Of a DNA stretch of 64,000 bases, positions 46,641 to 55,601 are shown piece by piece. The DNA lies in the NCBI RefSeq assembly GCF_030056735.1, contig NZ_JASHKN010000007.1:124001-188000 (forward strand), in the 5' to 3' direction. The position numbers were made by a program, and so were the translations under genes. This DNA is from Rhodococcus sp. IEGM 1409 (GTDB lineage Bacteria; Actinomycetota; Actinomycetes; Mycobacteriales; Mycobacteriaceae). The stretch's first letter is position 1. Every line of letters begins with the position of its first letter. A model generated the notes under the pieces. It searched no databases and had not been told where the DNA came from. It saw nothing but the letters and a program-made list of their open reading frames with translations.

Positions 46641-49600
46641 TCAACCGACCGCCTTCTGATCGATTGCTGACTCGTAGAAGGCATCCGCTAGCGCAACGAT
46701 GACACCGTTGATGCCGGACCCGTCGGTGAAGAAGTAGTCGGCCATAGTGTTGTGGGCCTCCTGATTGTCGACGACCGCCTCAGTAACCGCCGCTTGGAAG
46801 TCCTGCGACTCCATGAACTGCTTCTTCGAGTTCACCTTGGTCTGGTTGACAAGGTCCGGATAGGCGAGGAGTCGCTGTACCAGCCCCAGTACGAACTCAC
46901 GGATCTGCGACTCGGCGAACGCATCGGCGCCGAAGAGGTCGTTCATCTTGTCGATGACGACCTGCAAGGCAACGTATTTCGGTTCCTTCCGAGCACCGGT
47001 GCCGGCGGCACTGATGCCCTTGAGTTGGCCGTCACCTGTCAGCGAGATGTCGACCGCAGCCGCCTTGTTGTGTTTGACCCCGACCAGGACCACGTCGGAG
47101 AGATCGACCTCCGCGGCCCAGGAGGAGTCTGCTATCACCCTGTCGAGGAGCCGCAGGAAGATCGACAGCATCTCCATGTATGGATCGCCATAGTCGACGA
47201 TCTGGCTCATGAAGTCGTATAGCCGGACGTAGGTGGAGACGTCCTTGCGGAACAGGTCGAGGGTGTTGAGGGTGACTTTGTCGTCGGCTTCGAGTGCCGC
47301 TGCGTACCGGCGGGCGAAGTCATGCTTGGCCGGGCTGATCGCGGCCGAGAGCGCGTTGTTGCCTTTGCGGGTGACCCATAGTTCGGCGACCTCGCGCACC
47401 TGCTCCGGTGTGTAGATCCCGGCCTGGGCGAGCTTAGTGGCGAGGTGGGCGACGACGTAGGGGTCGGTCTCGGTCTCCAGGGTGGCACCGGTGAAGTATG
47501 GTTCGAACGCCGCCCGGATGTCCTCGGGTTTGTTCACGAAGTCGATGACGAATGTATTGCGCTTCTGCTCCCCGCTCGCGGTGCGATGGGTGCGGTTGAG
47601 CCGGGACAGCGTCTGCACGGCAGTGACCCCGGAGAGCTTCTTGTCGACATACATCGCAGAGAGAAGTGGCTGGTCGAACCCTGTCTGGAACTTGTTGGCG
47701 ACCAGCATGATCTTGTACGTCGTGCCCTTGAACGCGGCGGCTAAGTCCGAGCCCGCGCCGGGGTTCAGGTTGGCTTCGGTGAACTCGTCGTCCTTGCTCG
47801 GCTGCGGCCCCCACTCCGAAGCCCACTGCTCGTCCTCGTCCATCGTCACCGAGCCGGAGAAGGCGACCAGGGCCCGGTAGTTGTACGAGGCGTCCAAGGC
47901 GGCCCGCTTAGTGATGTAGGCGTCGATAGCCTTCTTGTACTTCACCGCGGCCTTGCGCCCGTCGGTCACGACCATCGCCTTCGCCTTGCCCTCGAGCAGG
48001 TGGGCGACGTTGGTGTGGAAGTGCTCGACGATGATCTGCACCTTCTGGCTGATGTTGGTTGGGTGCAGTTTCACCCATCGCATCAGGCCCTTGCGCGCCG
48101 CGGCCTCCTCCACCTCGCCACCGTCGCCGCTCTCGGCTTTGCCGGCGATCTTCAACGCAGTGTCGTAGGTTTGGTAGCCCTTGAGCACGTCGAGGATGTA
48201 GCCCTCCTCGATCGCTTGGCGCATCGAGTAGAGGTGGAACGAGGTCGGCTTCCCGTCAGGCCCCATACGGCCGAACAGCTCGAGGGTCTTGTTCTTCGGC
48301 GTCGCGGTGAACGCGAGGTAGGAGATGTTCTCCGACTCAGCCCGCTCGGTCATCTCCGCAGCGAGGTGCGCCTCGACGTCGACCTCACCGCCATCCTCGA
48401 TTGCTTTGACCTCTTCCGCTGTCAGGACGGCTTTAAGCTTGGAGGAGATCTGGCCGGACTGCGAGGAATGCGCCTCGTCGGCGATCACCGCGAACCGCCG
48501 GCCCTTGAGCGAGGAGTCCTTGCTGATCTCGTCGAGCGCGAAAGGGAAGGTTTGCACCGTCACCGCGATGATCAACTCCCCGTTCTTCAACGCGGTTGCC
48601 AGCAGCCCGGATTTCGACTTCGCCCCCGCCTTGCGGACGTCCTCCGGGCTGATCGTGGCCACGATCTTCCCCGATCCGTCGATCTGCCGGATCGCGTCCT
48701 GGAGTTGCCCGTCGAGCACGGTGCGGTCCACGACCACGACCACCGAGTCGAAGACCTTCTCGTTGTTGACGTGCAGCCGCGCAAGTCGGTGTGCGGTCCA
48801 GGCGATGGTGTTCGTCTTCCCCGACCCCGCCGAGTGCTCGATCAGGTACCGCTGCCCCACCCCCTCCTCGCACACGGCGGCCACGATGTTTGTCACGGCT
48901 TCCCACTGATGGAACCGAGGGAAGAGGATGCTCGTCCGCGACACCGATGTCCCGGTCGCGACGTCCCATTCCTGCTTGGTCTCGACGATCATCAGCCGGC
49001 CGATGATGGTGAGCCAGGCGTCCTTGTCCCAGATTCGCTCCCACAGGTACGCCGTTGCCGACTGCCCGCCCTCGGCCGGTGGGTTCCCCGCGCCGCCCTT
49101 GCACCCAATGTTGAACGGCAAAAAGTGGGTCTTCTCGCCCTCAAGCCGGGTGGTCATCGCAGCCAGGTCGTTGGAGACCGCGAAGTGCACTAGCGCCCGA
49201 TGCCCGAACGACAGCAGCGGCTCCGGGCGGCCGTTAGTCAGCGGATGCCGGTCCTTGCGGTACTGGTTGATCGCCTCGTCAACAGACTGGGTGAAGTCGG
49301 TCTTCAACTCGACAGTGGCGACCGGGATCCCGTTGACGAAAAAGACCAGGTCGATGCTGCGTTGGTCGGCGGTGGAGAAGTGCACCTGCCGCATCACCCG
49401 TACCCGCATCGCCGCGTACTGCTCGCTGGTGGTCGCGTTCAGGCTGGTCTCGGGGCGGAACTGTGCCATCTTCAACCGGCCACCGCCGATGTACTGCACC
49501 CCGTTACGCAGGATGTTCAGTGTCCCACCGCCGTGTTCGAGGGGCTTGTCGAGGGCCGCGGTCAGCACGTCGAGGAACTTCGCCTGCGACCCCGCGGCCT

Positions 49601-49775
49601 TCAACGCCTTCTCGGACGCCACCTGCTGCGTCTGCTCCAGCCAGGCAACCATGTCCTCGGGGAAAAGCGCCCGCTCCCTGTCGTAGCCGGCGTCGCTCGC
49701 CGAGTACAGCCACCCGTGGGACTCCAGATACGCACAGATCTCGGACTCGAAGACGACTTCGTTGTGATCGGACAT
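46641..49775 (-). CDS. hsdR: Type I restriction enzyme, restriction/translocase subunit HsdR
   Basis: HsdR translocates DNA and cleaves unmodified molecules in complex with HsdM and HsdS. The 1044-residue product has a nuclease domain with the PD-(D/E)xK pattern (SIDLVFFVNGIPVATVELKTDF, residues ~140-160), helicase Walker A EHSAGSGKTNTIAWT near 310, the DEAH box AVIADEAHSSQSG near 430, and motif III LAFTATPKNKTLELFG near 510. The later helicase motifs include MLVANKFQTGFDQPLL and QTLSRLNRTHR. All key motifs appear intact. I choose ATG 49773-49775, which overlaps the hsdS stop (TGATG); a GTG lies one codon earlier. Confidence 0.95.
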   Translation of the reverse strand: MSDHNEVVFESEICAYLESHGWLYSASDAGYDRERALFPEDMVAWLEQTQQVASEKALKAAGSQAKFLDVLTAALDKPLEHGGGTLNILRNGVQYIGGGRLKMAQFRPETSLNATTSEQYAAMRVRVMRQVHFSTADQRSIDLVFFVNGIPVATVELKTDFTQSVDEAINQYRKDRHPLTNGRPEPLLSFGHRALVHFAVSNDLAAMTTRLEGEKTHFLPFNIGCKGGAGNPPAEGGQSATAYLWERIWDKDAWLTIIGRLMIVETKQEWDVATGTSVSRTSILFPRFHQWEAVTNIVAAVCEEGVGQRYLIEHSAGSGKTNTIAWTAHRLARLHVNNEKVFDSVVVVVDRTVLDGQLQDAIRQIDGSGKIVATISPEDVRKAGAKSKSGLLATALKNGELIIAVTVQTFPFALDEISKDSSLKGRRFAVIADEAHSSQSGQISSKLKAVLTAEEVKAIEDGGEVDVEAHLAAEMTERAESENISYLAFTATPKNKTLELFGRMGPDGKPTSFHLYSMRQAIEEGYILDVLKGYQTYDTALKIAGKAESGDGGEVEEAAARKGLMRWVKLHPTNISQKVQIIVEHFHTNVAHLLEGKAKAMVVTDGRKAAVKYKKAIDAYITKRAALDASYNYRALVAFSGSVTMDEDEQWASEWGPQPSKDDEFTEANLNPGAGSDLAAAFKGTTYKIMLVANKFQTGFDQPLLSAMYVDKKLSGVTAVQTLSRLNRTHRTASGEQKRNTFVIDFVNKPEDIRAAFEPYFTGATLETETDPYVVAHLATKLAQAGIYTPEQVREVAELWVTRKGNNALSAAISPAKHDFARRYAAALEADDKVTLNTLDLFRKDVSTYVRLYDFMSQIVDYGDPYMEMLSIFLRLLDRVIADSSWAAEVDLSDVVLVGVKHNKAAAVDISLTGDGQLKGISAAGTGARKEPKYVALQVVIDKMNDLFGADAFAESQIREFVLGLVQRLLAYPDLVNQTKVNSKKQFMESQDFQAAVTEAVVDNQEAHNTMADYFFTDGSGINGVIVALADAFYESAIDQKAVG

Positions 49776-51034
49776 CACACCATCTCCCGTACGTCGATTT
49801 GCCCCGCCACCGCTGCCGTGATCAACGCCGAACGACGCTCTTTCGAGAGCTCGATCAACCGCTCAGACTCTTCGATGAGCGTGTCGTTCTTCGCGGTCTG
49901 CTCGTCGAGGTACGCCGCAATCTGATGCTGCTCATCGGTCGGTGGCAGCGCCACCCGCATCTGAGCAAGGTGGGTCGGGCCGAAGTGCTGGATCGTCGAA
50001 CCGGTCTTGAGCGAATCAACTTGGTCAATGAACTCTCCCGACACGACGAACCAGCGGATGAAGTCCTTGTGCATGCGCCCAGGCTTGATCCGGATGATCC
50101 CTGTGTAAGGTACCGCTCCGGCTGTTTCCTCAGTTACCTCGGAGACGGTCCCCATGCTTGCGCTCGCGCTGATGAGTAGATCTCCGCGATCGACCCTGAA
50201 GTGTGACCATCGACGGTCAACCTCGTCGGGATCGAGGTAGTTGCAGCCTTCGAGCGTTGATTGAGCCGCTCGCACGCAACTCACCCGTAGCAGCGGGATG
50301 CCCTCGTCTCGGAAGTCCACAGCCATAATGCCCGGGCCCTCTTGGAACGAGATAGTGTAGCGGAGGGGCATTACTTCCCAGTGCGTCGGAACTGGTCCAG
50401 CACCGGGGAGACCGGAATCCTTGAGCGAAGCGGTCTTGTCTATGCCCCGCGCCACGGCACTTGAGATCGCCGCGCCTCTCCGCTCGCGGAGCATCTCGAT
50501 CAAGCGCTGTTGCTCCTCGATGAGCGTGTCGATGCGAACGGTCTCACGGTCGAGGTAATCGGCGATGGTGCGCTGCTCGTCTGCCGACACGACGGGGACA
50601 GTCATCGACTGCAGGTCGCTGATGTTCAGCCGAGGAGTTCGGACATTCCCGGCCTCCGTGCCACCGATTCCCCGAACCAGGCTCGCCATCGTAGCCACAG
50701 TGAACCCACTGGTGAGGAAATAGTTCAGCCACCGCTTGTCCACTCTCGGGTCTACTCGCAGCACCGCGTAGTCCGGACTAACTATCCCATCCTCTGGGGC
50801 GATGCCGAGCGCGCCCTGGAACGCCCGCATCCGGTTGATAACGAGATCGCCCGCGCGGCAGAGCTTGTATTTGGACAGATCTTCGGACGCCGCCCGGGTG
50901 GTCACATGTGCCGCCTCCCTGCGTCGGACACCCCAGCTGATCGAGACTGACAGGAGCGGAAGGACTCCGGCTTCCACCCCCGCTCGGATGTCGGATTCCG
51001 AGAGCAGCCATTTGAGGCGAACCGAGTCGGTCAT
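49775..51034 (-). CDS. hsdS: Type I restriction system specificity subunit HsdS
   Basis: HsdS chooses the bipartite DNA target. The 419-residue product has two variable target-recognition domains (about residues 1-160 and 220-360). Each is followed by a similar conserved helical spacer: SADEQRTIADYLDRETVRIDTLIEEQQRLIEMLRERRGAAI and PTDEQHQIAAYLDEQTAKNDTLIEESERLIELSKERRSALI. This internal duplication is the family hallmark. It overlaps hsdM by 4 bp and hsdR by about 1 bp. The target sequence cannot be read from the protein by eye. Confidence 0.95.
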   Translation of the reverse strand: MTDSVRLKWLLSESDIRAGVEAGVLPLLSVSISWGVRRREAAHVTTRAASEDLSKYKLCRAGDLVINRMRAFQGALGIAPEDGIVSPDYAVLRVDPRVDKRWLNYFLTSGFTVATMASLVRGIGGTEAGNVRTPRLNISDLQSMTVPVVSADEQRTIADYLDRETVRIDTLIEEQQRLIEMLRERRGAAISSAVARGIDKTASLKDSGLPGAGPVPTHWEVMPLRYTISFQEGPGIMAVDFRDEGIPLLRVSCVRAAQSTLEGCNYLDPDEVDRRWSHFRVDRGDLLISASASMGTVSEVTEETAGAVPYTGIIRIKPGRMHKDFIRWFVVSGEFIDQVDSLKTGSTIQHFGPTHLAQMRVALPPTDEQHQIAAYLDEQTAKNDTLIEESERLIELSKERRSALITAAVAGQIDVREMV

Positions 51035-52776
51035 CCCTCAATCTCCCGCAGTAGATCGAGGATTGTGGCGACCTGCTTCTCTAGATCGGCGTCGATCTCG
51101 GCGAGGGCGCGAGGCGGGGCGTACTTGTAGAAGTGGCGGGTAAAGGGGATCTCGTAGCCGGTCTTGACCTTGGTCCAATCGATCCAGGCGTCGAGTACGT
51201 GAGGCTTCACCTCCGTGTCGAAGTAGGCCTGGATGACCTCGACCTTGCCCGCGGCGCCAGCGGTCGAGCCGCCGTAGATGAACGGGACGTTCTCGGTGTC
51301 GCGCTTCTTCGGGTCCGGCTTGGGCTTACCCTTGCGGTCCACGACCGGATTGCCGTTCTCGTCGAGGAGGTGCCGCTCGACAGTGATGGTCCAGTGGCCG
51401 AACTCGTCGTTCCGCAGCACCTTGGAGTAGTCGGGGTCGGCGTCGGTGAAGTTGGTGTACAGCTTCACGATCTCGGCTCGGTCGGCGTCGCTGATCTCGC
51501 GGCCCTTGGAACCGAGGTTCTTGCGCATCTTGGTCCAGAACGAGGTGCCGTCGATTAGCTGGGTCACGCCCTTGCGGTCGGTGTGCTTGGCGTTGTCGAG
51601 GATCCAGATGTAGGTGGAGATGCCGGTGTTGAAGAACATGTTGGCCGGCAGCGCGACGATGGCCTCGACCAGGTCGTTCTCCAGTAGCCACTTGCGGATG
51701 TTGGAGGGGCCGGACTCGGCGGCGCCATTGAAGAGGGGCGAGCCGTTCATCACGATGCCGACGCGGCCGCCGCCGTCCTCGGGGGCGCGCATCTTGTGGG
51801 CCAGGTGGAGAAGGAAGAGCATCTGCCCGTCCGACGTCGACGGGAGGCCAGGGGTGAACCGGCCGTAGGGGCCTGCTTCGTCGCGCTCTTTCGTGATCGC
51901 CTTGGCGTACTGCTTCCAGTCGACGCCGTAGGGCGGGTTCGACATGCAGAAGTCGAAGTGGCGGCCCTTGAACGCGTCGTCGGTGAGGGTGTTGCCGAAT
52001 GCGATGTTGGTGGCGTCGTGGCCCTTGGCGAGCAGGTCGGACTTGCAGATCGCGTACGACTGCGAGTTGTATTCCTGGCCGTAGAGGCTTAGCTTCGCGT
52101 CGGGATTCTGCTCTAGGAGGTGTTCCTCGGCCAGGGCGAGCATGCCGCCAGTGCCTGCGGTGGGGTCGTACAGGCTGCGGATGATTCCAGCCTCGGTCAG
52201 GTCTGCGTCCTTCTCGGCGAAGAGCAGGTCGACCAGCAGCCGGATCGCATCACGCGGGGTGTAGTGATCCCCGGAAGTTTCGTTCGCAGCCTCGTTGAAC
52301 TTGCGGATTATGTACTCGAACGCATCACCCATGTCGGCGTTGGAGACGGAATCCGGATGTAGGTCGATGGCCTTGAAGGACGTGAGGACCTCGCGCAGCA
52401 GTTCCGACTTCTCCAGAGCGAGGATCTCCTTCTTGAAGTCGAAGTACTCGAACACATCGACATCGGGCGAGAACCGGTCAATGTAGTCGGCCAGGTTGTC
52501 CGCTAGCCCGTCGGCGTCTTTGAGGAGGTTGGCGAACGAGTAGTTCGAGGTGTTGTAGAACGGCCGCCCGGTGGCCTTCTTGACCTCGATCTTGAGCCGG
52601 TTGGGGTTGTCGTACTTCGCGGCCAGCGCGCGCACCGTATCCCGGTCGGGCTCGATGATGCAGTCGAGGCGGCGCAGGATTGTGAGCGGGAGGATCACGT
52701 TGCCGTACTGGTTGGGGCGGTAGGGACCCCGAAGTTGGTCGGCGATCGACCAGATGAAGCTACCGAGGGTGCTCAC
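51031..52776 (-). CDS. hsdM: Type I restriction system methyltransferase HsdM
   Basis: HsdM methylates adenine in the target and forms the core methylase with HsdS. The 581-residue product has an N-terminal helical domain (STLGSFIWSIADQLRGPYRPNQYGNVILPLTILRRLDCI), the SAM-binding motif DPTAGTGGMLALAEEHL near residue 205 and the catalytic NPPYG near residue 281. It also has GRVGIVMNGSPLFNG near residue 340 and a C-terminal region of about 200 residues. The GTG start follows AAGGAG. It is the first gene of a leftward hsdM-hsdS-hsdR operon. Confidence 0.95.
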   Translation of the reverse strand: MSTLGSFIWSIADQLRGPYRPNQYGNVILPLTILRRLDCIIEPDRDTVRALAAKYDNPNRLKIEVKKATGRPFYNTSNYSFANLLKDADGLADNLADYIDRFSPDVDVFEYFDFKKEILALEKSELLREVLTSFKAIDLHPDSVSNADMGDAFEYIIRKFNEAANETSGDHYTPRDAIRLLVDLLFAEKDADLTEAGIIRSLYDPTAGTGGMLALAEEHLLEQNPDAKLSLYGQEYNSQSYAICKSDLLAKGHDATNIAFGNTLTDDAFKGRHFDFCMSNPPYGVDWKQYAKAITKERDEAGPYGRFTPGLPSTSDGQMLFLLHLAHKMRAPEDGGGRVGIVMNGSPLFNGAAESGPSNIRKWLLENDLVEAIVALPANMFFNTGISTYIWILDNAKHTDRKGVTQLIDGTSFWTKMRKNLGSKGREISDADRAEIVKLYTNFTDADPDYSKVLRNDEFGHWTITVERHLLDENGNPVVDRKGKPKPDPKKRDTENVPFIYGGSTAGAAGKVEVIQAYFDTEVKPHVLDAWIDWTKVKTGYEIPFTRHFYKYAPPRALAEIDADLEKQVATILDLLREIEG

Positions 52777-53605
52777 AATGCTCCTTTACGAGGCTCACTC
52801 AACGACGAATATTGGACGCGCAGCGCGAGCCCGTGCATGCCGTCCGAACAGGCGGCGCACAGTCTGCGGCAGCAGTCGGTGCGTCACACGAACATCATTG
52901 CGCACCTCGAGGCCCGCGCGTGCCGCGCGGTCAGCAGGTTCAGCGAATCCGTCGCGGTTGCCTTCCTCGCAGTGAAAGTTCCCTGGCGCCCCGGTCCGGA
53001 TACCCGGAGAGTGTGTCTCATTTCCTTGGAATTGAACACCCGGCCGTTCGGGTGTGAGATCGAGATTTGCCCCAGCTCGTCGTGTCTCAGAAGTACGTAC
53101 CAAAACTAGCGTCCCAGCATTGTGCAATGTGCCGACTTAAGAGACCGTTCCAGTATGAGTACAGCGACCCACACCGCACACCTCGTAGGTGACGCCATCG
53201 TCACTATGCGATGCGCTCCAGGATGGCGAGTCCAGTGGCCGAGCTCGGCACCACGGCCAAAGACTTCTCGGGTCATGGCCGCCTATGTGGTGTGGACCAT
53301 CTTGCGGACTTTATGCAGATTGCTGATTTCGGAAAAGACCATATGTGGCCGAAGTAATTAGACTTCCTGGAACGCTCAAGACAACTACCTTCCCAACGGC
53401 TGGCCCGTCACCGGGGCGCTACCTGCCGATGTGAAAAAACCCGGCTTGATTCACTGAATCCACCTGATGTCTAAAAACTCCTCCGGCCACCCCGGTCACC
53501 CCCGGTCACTAGTTGGACCCCTGCTGCGAAGGCCGATGGTTCGAAGCATTCGCCCCCTGCTTTCCGTCTACGCGTGTCCGAAATGTCGTCCCCATCGGGG
53601 ACGCC
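52777..53605. other. Gene-poor stretch between hsdM and the oxidoreductase
   Basis: About 830 bp contain the hsdM promoter region and no gene I trust. A 44-codon frame at 53223-53357 (plus strand; MASPVAELGTTAKDFSGHG, then DHLADFMQIADFGKDHMWPK) has protein-like composition but no ribosome binding site, and may be the degraded end of a lost gene. A small hairpin (ACACCCG at 53036-53042, complement at 53049-53055) and short repeats of GGTCAC near 53493-53508 were noted. This would be a natural place for the right edge of a transferred segment. Confidence 0.5.
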
Positions 53606-55045
53606 TCAACCCCGCGCCTTCAGCGCCGCCCGCGCGGCATTGAACCCACCCATCCCGTGGACCCCGCCGCCCGGGGGAGTTGCGGACGAGCAGAGGTACA
53701 CGCCAGGGACCCCGGTGGCATAGGGGTTGAGCCCAAACCGGGGGCGCGCGATGATCTGCCGCGCAGTGTTCGCCCCCGCGGAGATGTCGCCACCCACATA
53801 GTTGGGGTTGTACGCCTGCATCTGCGGCACATTGCGCACGTGGACGCCCACGATCCGGTCCCGGAATCCCGGCGCAAAGCGTTCGATCTGACTCGTGATC
53901 GCATCGGTCGCGTCACCCGGATAGCCATGCGGCACATGCGCATACGCCCACACGGGATGGATGTCTCCGACGGAACGGGAAGGGTCGGCCAAGAATTGCT
54001 GGCCCAACAGAATGAAAGGCTTGTCCGGCATCTGACCCCGAACGGTCTGACGTTCGACAGCAGCAGTTTCCGAAATCGTCCCGGCCAGATGCAGGGTGCC
54101 GGCCTTGCGGGCATGCGGATTCGTCCACGGCACGACGCTTCCGTCGGAATCACCACGCACGGCGTAGTCGACCTTGTAGGCGGCGGTGCCGTAGCGGAAT
54201 TTGCGGTAGGCCCGGGCAATGCGATCAGGCTGCCGACCGTCGAGCAGACGCCCGGCCGCGTCGGGGGCGATGTCGAGCATGACGATGTCGTAGTCGGCGA
54301 TCTGGGAGTAGTTGGTGACCCAGTTCCCGGTTTCGATGGTGCCACCGAGGCTGCGCAGGATCGATGCGAGCGCCGCAGCAATTGACCCCGAACCACCTTG
54401 CGCCACAGGCCAACCGTGAGCATGAGCGGCCGCGGTGAGCATCGAGCCGACAGCACTGGAGAGAGGAATGGTCAGCGTCCCGAACATGTGCGCCGCGACG
54501 CCACCGAACAGCGCCCGCGCCTGTGGGGTCTTGAACATCCGAGCGAAACCCGTCGCGGGAAGCAGAGCACCCGTCCCGAAACGGGCGAGCATCAGCGGGT
54601 GCTTCGGGACGTGCACGATCGGCTGGAAGACGTCCTGCACCAACTCGTCGAAGTTCTCGGCGAGGTATCCGAAGACGTCGAGCCAGCGCTTACCGTCGAC
54701 ACCCAGTCCCTCAGCGGTCCGGTTGATATCGCGCCAGAGAACCCCGGCGGTGCCGTCGTCGAGTGGGTGAACCAGATCGATCTCGGGCCACAGCCACGTC
54801 AGGCCATGCTTGGCGAGCCCGAATTCGCGGTCGAGTTCCTTGAAGTAAGGAGAAGCCAAGGCGGTGGGATGGAAGGCGGAGCAATCGTCGTGGACGAGTC
54901 CGTCGACTATGTACTCGCTGCTGCGGGTGCCGCCGCCGATCTTGTCCGCACCCTCGATGACATGGACGTCGATTCCGGCGCGGGCGAGTTCGATCGCCGC
55001 CGCGAGACCGTTGGGGCCACTGCCCACCACCACTGCTGTCGTCAT
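53606..55045 (-). CDS. Phytoene desaturase-like FAD-dependent oxidoreductase
   Basis: The 479-residue protein starts with the FAD-binding Rossmann motif VVVGSGPNGLAAAIELARAGIDVHVIE and GGGTRSS, and ends with the second FAD-contact region GVYLCSSATPPGGGVHGMGGFNAARAAL. This is the pattern of the CrtI/PYROXD2-like amine-oxidase superfamily. No carotenoid gene is adjacent, so the substrate is unknown. I choose ATG 55043-55045, at the expected start of the Rossmann fold; the frame is open for 23 codons upstream. It is divergent from gltB across a 556-bp spacer with a palindrome at 55136. Confidence 0.88.
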   Translation of the reverse strand: MTTAVVVGSGPNGLAAAIELARAGIDVHVIEGADKIGGGTRSSEYIVDGLVHDDCSAFHPTALASPYFKELDREFGLAKHGLTWLWPEIDLVHPLDDGTAGVLWRDINRTAEGLGVDGKRWLDVFGYLAENFDELVQDVFQPIVHVPKHPLMLARFGTGALLPATGFARMFKTPQARALFGGVAAHMFGTLTIPLSSAVGSMLTAAAHAHGWPVAQGGSGSIAAALASILRSLGGTIETGNWVTNYSQIADYDIVMLDIAPDAAGRLLDGRQPDRIARAYRKFRYGTAAYKVDYAVRGDSDGSVVPWTNPHARKAGTLHLAGTISETAAVERQTVRGQMPDKPFILLGQQFLADPSRSVGDIHPVWAYAHVPHGYPGDATDAITSQIERFAPGFRDRIVGVHVRNVPQMQAYNPNYVGGDISAGANTARQIIARPRFGLNPYATGVPGVYLCSSATPPGGGVHGMGGFNAARAALKARG

Positions 55046-55135
55046 TTGCTCTTCGCCACCCGTCTTCTCAGGTGTGAGCCTACGGAAATTACAGCGATGG
55101 CATTCTGCGAGCAAACAATTCAGGCCTAGACCTTG

Positions 55136-55149
55136 GTTGATCGATCAAC
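55136..55149. promoter_or_regulatory. Perfect 14-bp palindrome upstream of the oxidoreductase
   Basis: GTTGATCGATCAAC is a perfect palindrome about 91 bp before the leftward oxidoreductase start. Its symmetry and position fit an operator for a TetR- or MarR-type repressor; no such regulator is encoded nearby. Confidence 0.5.
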
Positions 55150-55170
55150 TTTTGTTACAGTTCGAGGCGC

Positions 55171-55205
55171 ACTGGCCGCAGCTGATTCTTATCGCTGCGG
55201 CCAGT
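55171..55205. terminator. Orphan 12-bp hairpin in the divergent spacer
   Basis: ACTGGCCGCAGC at 55171-55182 pairs perfectly with GCTGCGGCCAGT at 55194-55205 around an 11-nt loop. It lies between two divergent genes, where no coding transcript should end, and has no clear T-run. It may end or be part of a small RNA. Confidence 0.5.
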
Positions 55206-55398
55206 TGTTGCATTCATCGCCTGTCGCGCCTGTTTCCTGCGGATTCGGTATCCTGTGAATCGGAACTTCTCTGCACAGACGCAGCTCCGAAATCTGTCGA
55301 GGGGCCTTCTGGCTCCCTGCATCGCCGCAGTTCAGAGCAATTATAGGGCTACCTTAGTTGCGCCCGTGCCGGGGTTCTGAATTATCGTTTTCGTTACA

Positions 55399-55424
55399 CG
55401 GTTGACTCACAAAAGTTTCAACCG
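55399..55424. promoter_or_regulatory. Inverted repeat in the gltB upstream region
   Basis: CGGTTGA at 55399-55405 faces TCAACCG at 55418-55424, about 180 bp before the gltB start. It could be a regulator site for gltBD, or structure in the leader RNA. The rest of the 55206-55601 stretch shows no supported gene. Confidence 0.4.
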
Positions 55425-55601
55425 ACCGAAGACTCATGTCGCCGGGTGCCAGAACGCACACCATCGCGTCTGCGCAGGGCGGCTACTTCGGTGGTACCGA
55501 TCACATCGTCGTGTCGGTGCTTTGAAGGACTTGCATTGCAAGTTGATGGCCATCAGCGCTGCTGGTCGTCGGTGCATCTTTATGGCATACGAAGGCTGGG
55601 T

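Noticed and set aside
52795-53127. 110-codon minus-strand frame upstream of hsdM
   Set aside because: It has no ribosome binding site and no recognisable pattern, and overlaps the expected hsdM promoter. I treat the stretch as non-coding.
53155-53361. 68-codon plus-strand frame starting MSTATHTAHLVGD
   Set aside because: The other frame over the same DNA (53223-53357) has the more protein-like C-terminus, so neither can be trusted; at most it is a remnant of a lost gene.
45656-53605. Prophage or integrative element around tRNA-Leu
   Set aside because: No integrase, capsid or conjugation gene and no duplicated tRNA 3' end was seen. Only the restriction operon looks acquired.
55446-55601. 52-codon N-terminal extension of gltB
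   Set aside because: The extension has no family similarity, and the catalytic Cys must lie close to the N-terminus after a short propeptide, which fits the ATG at 55602.
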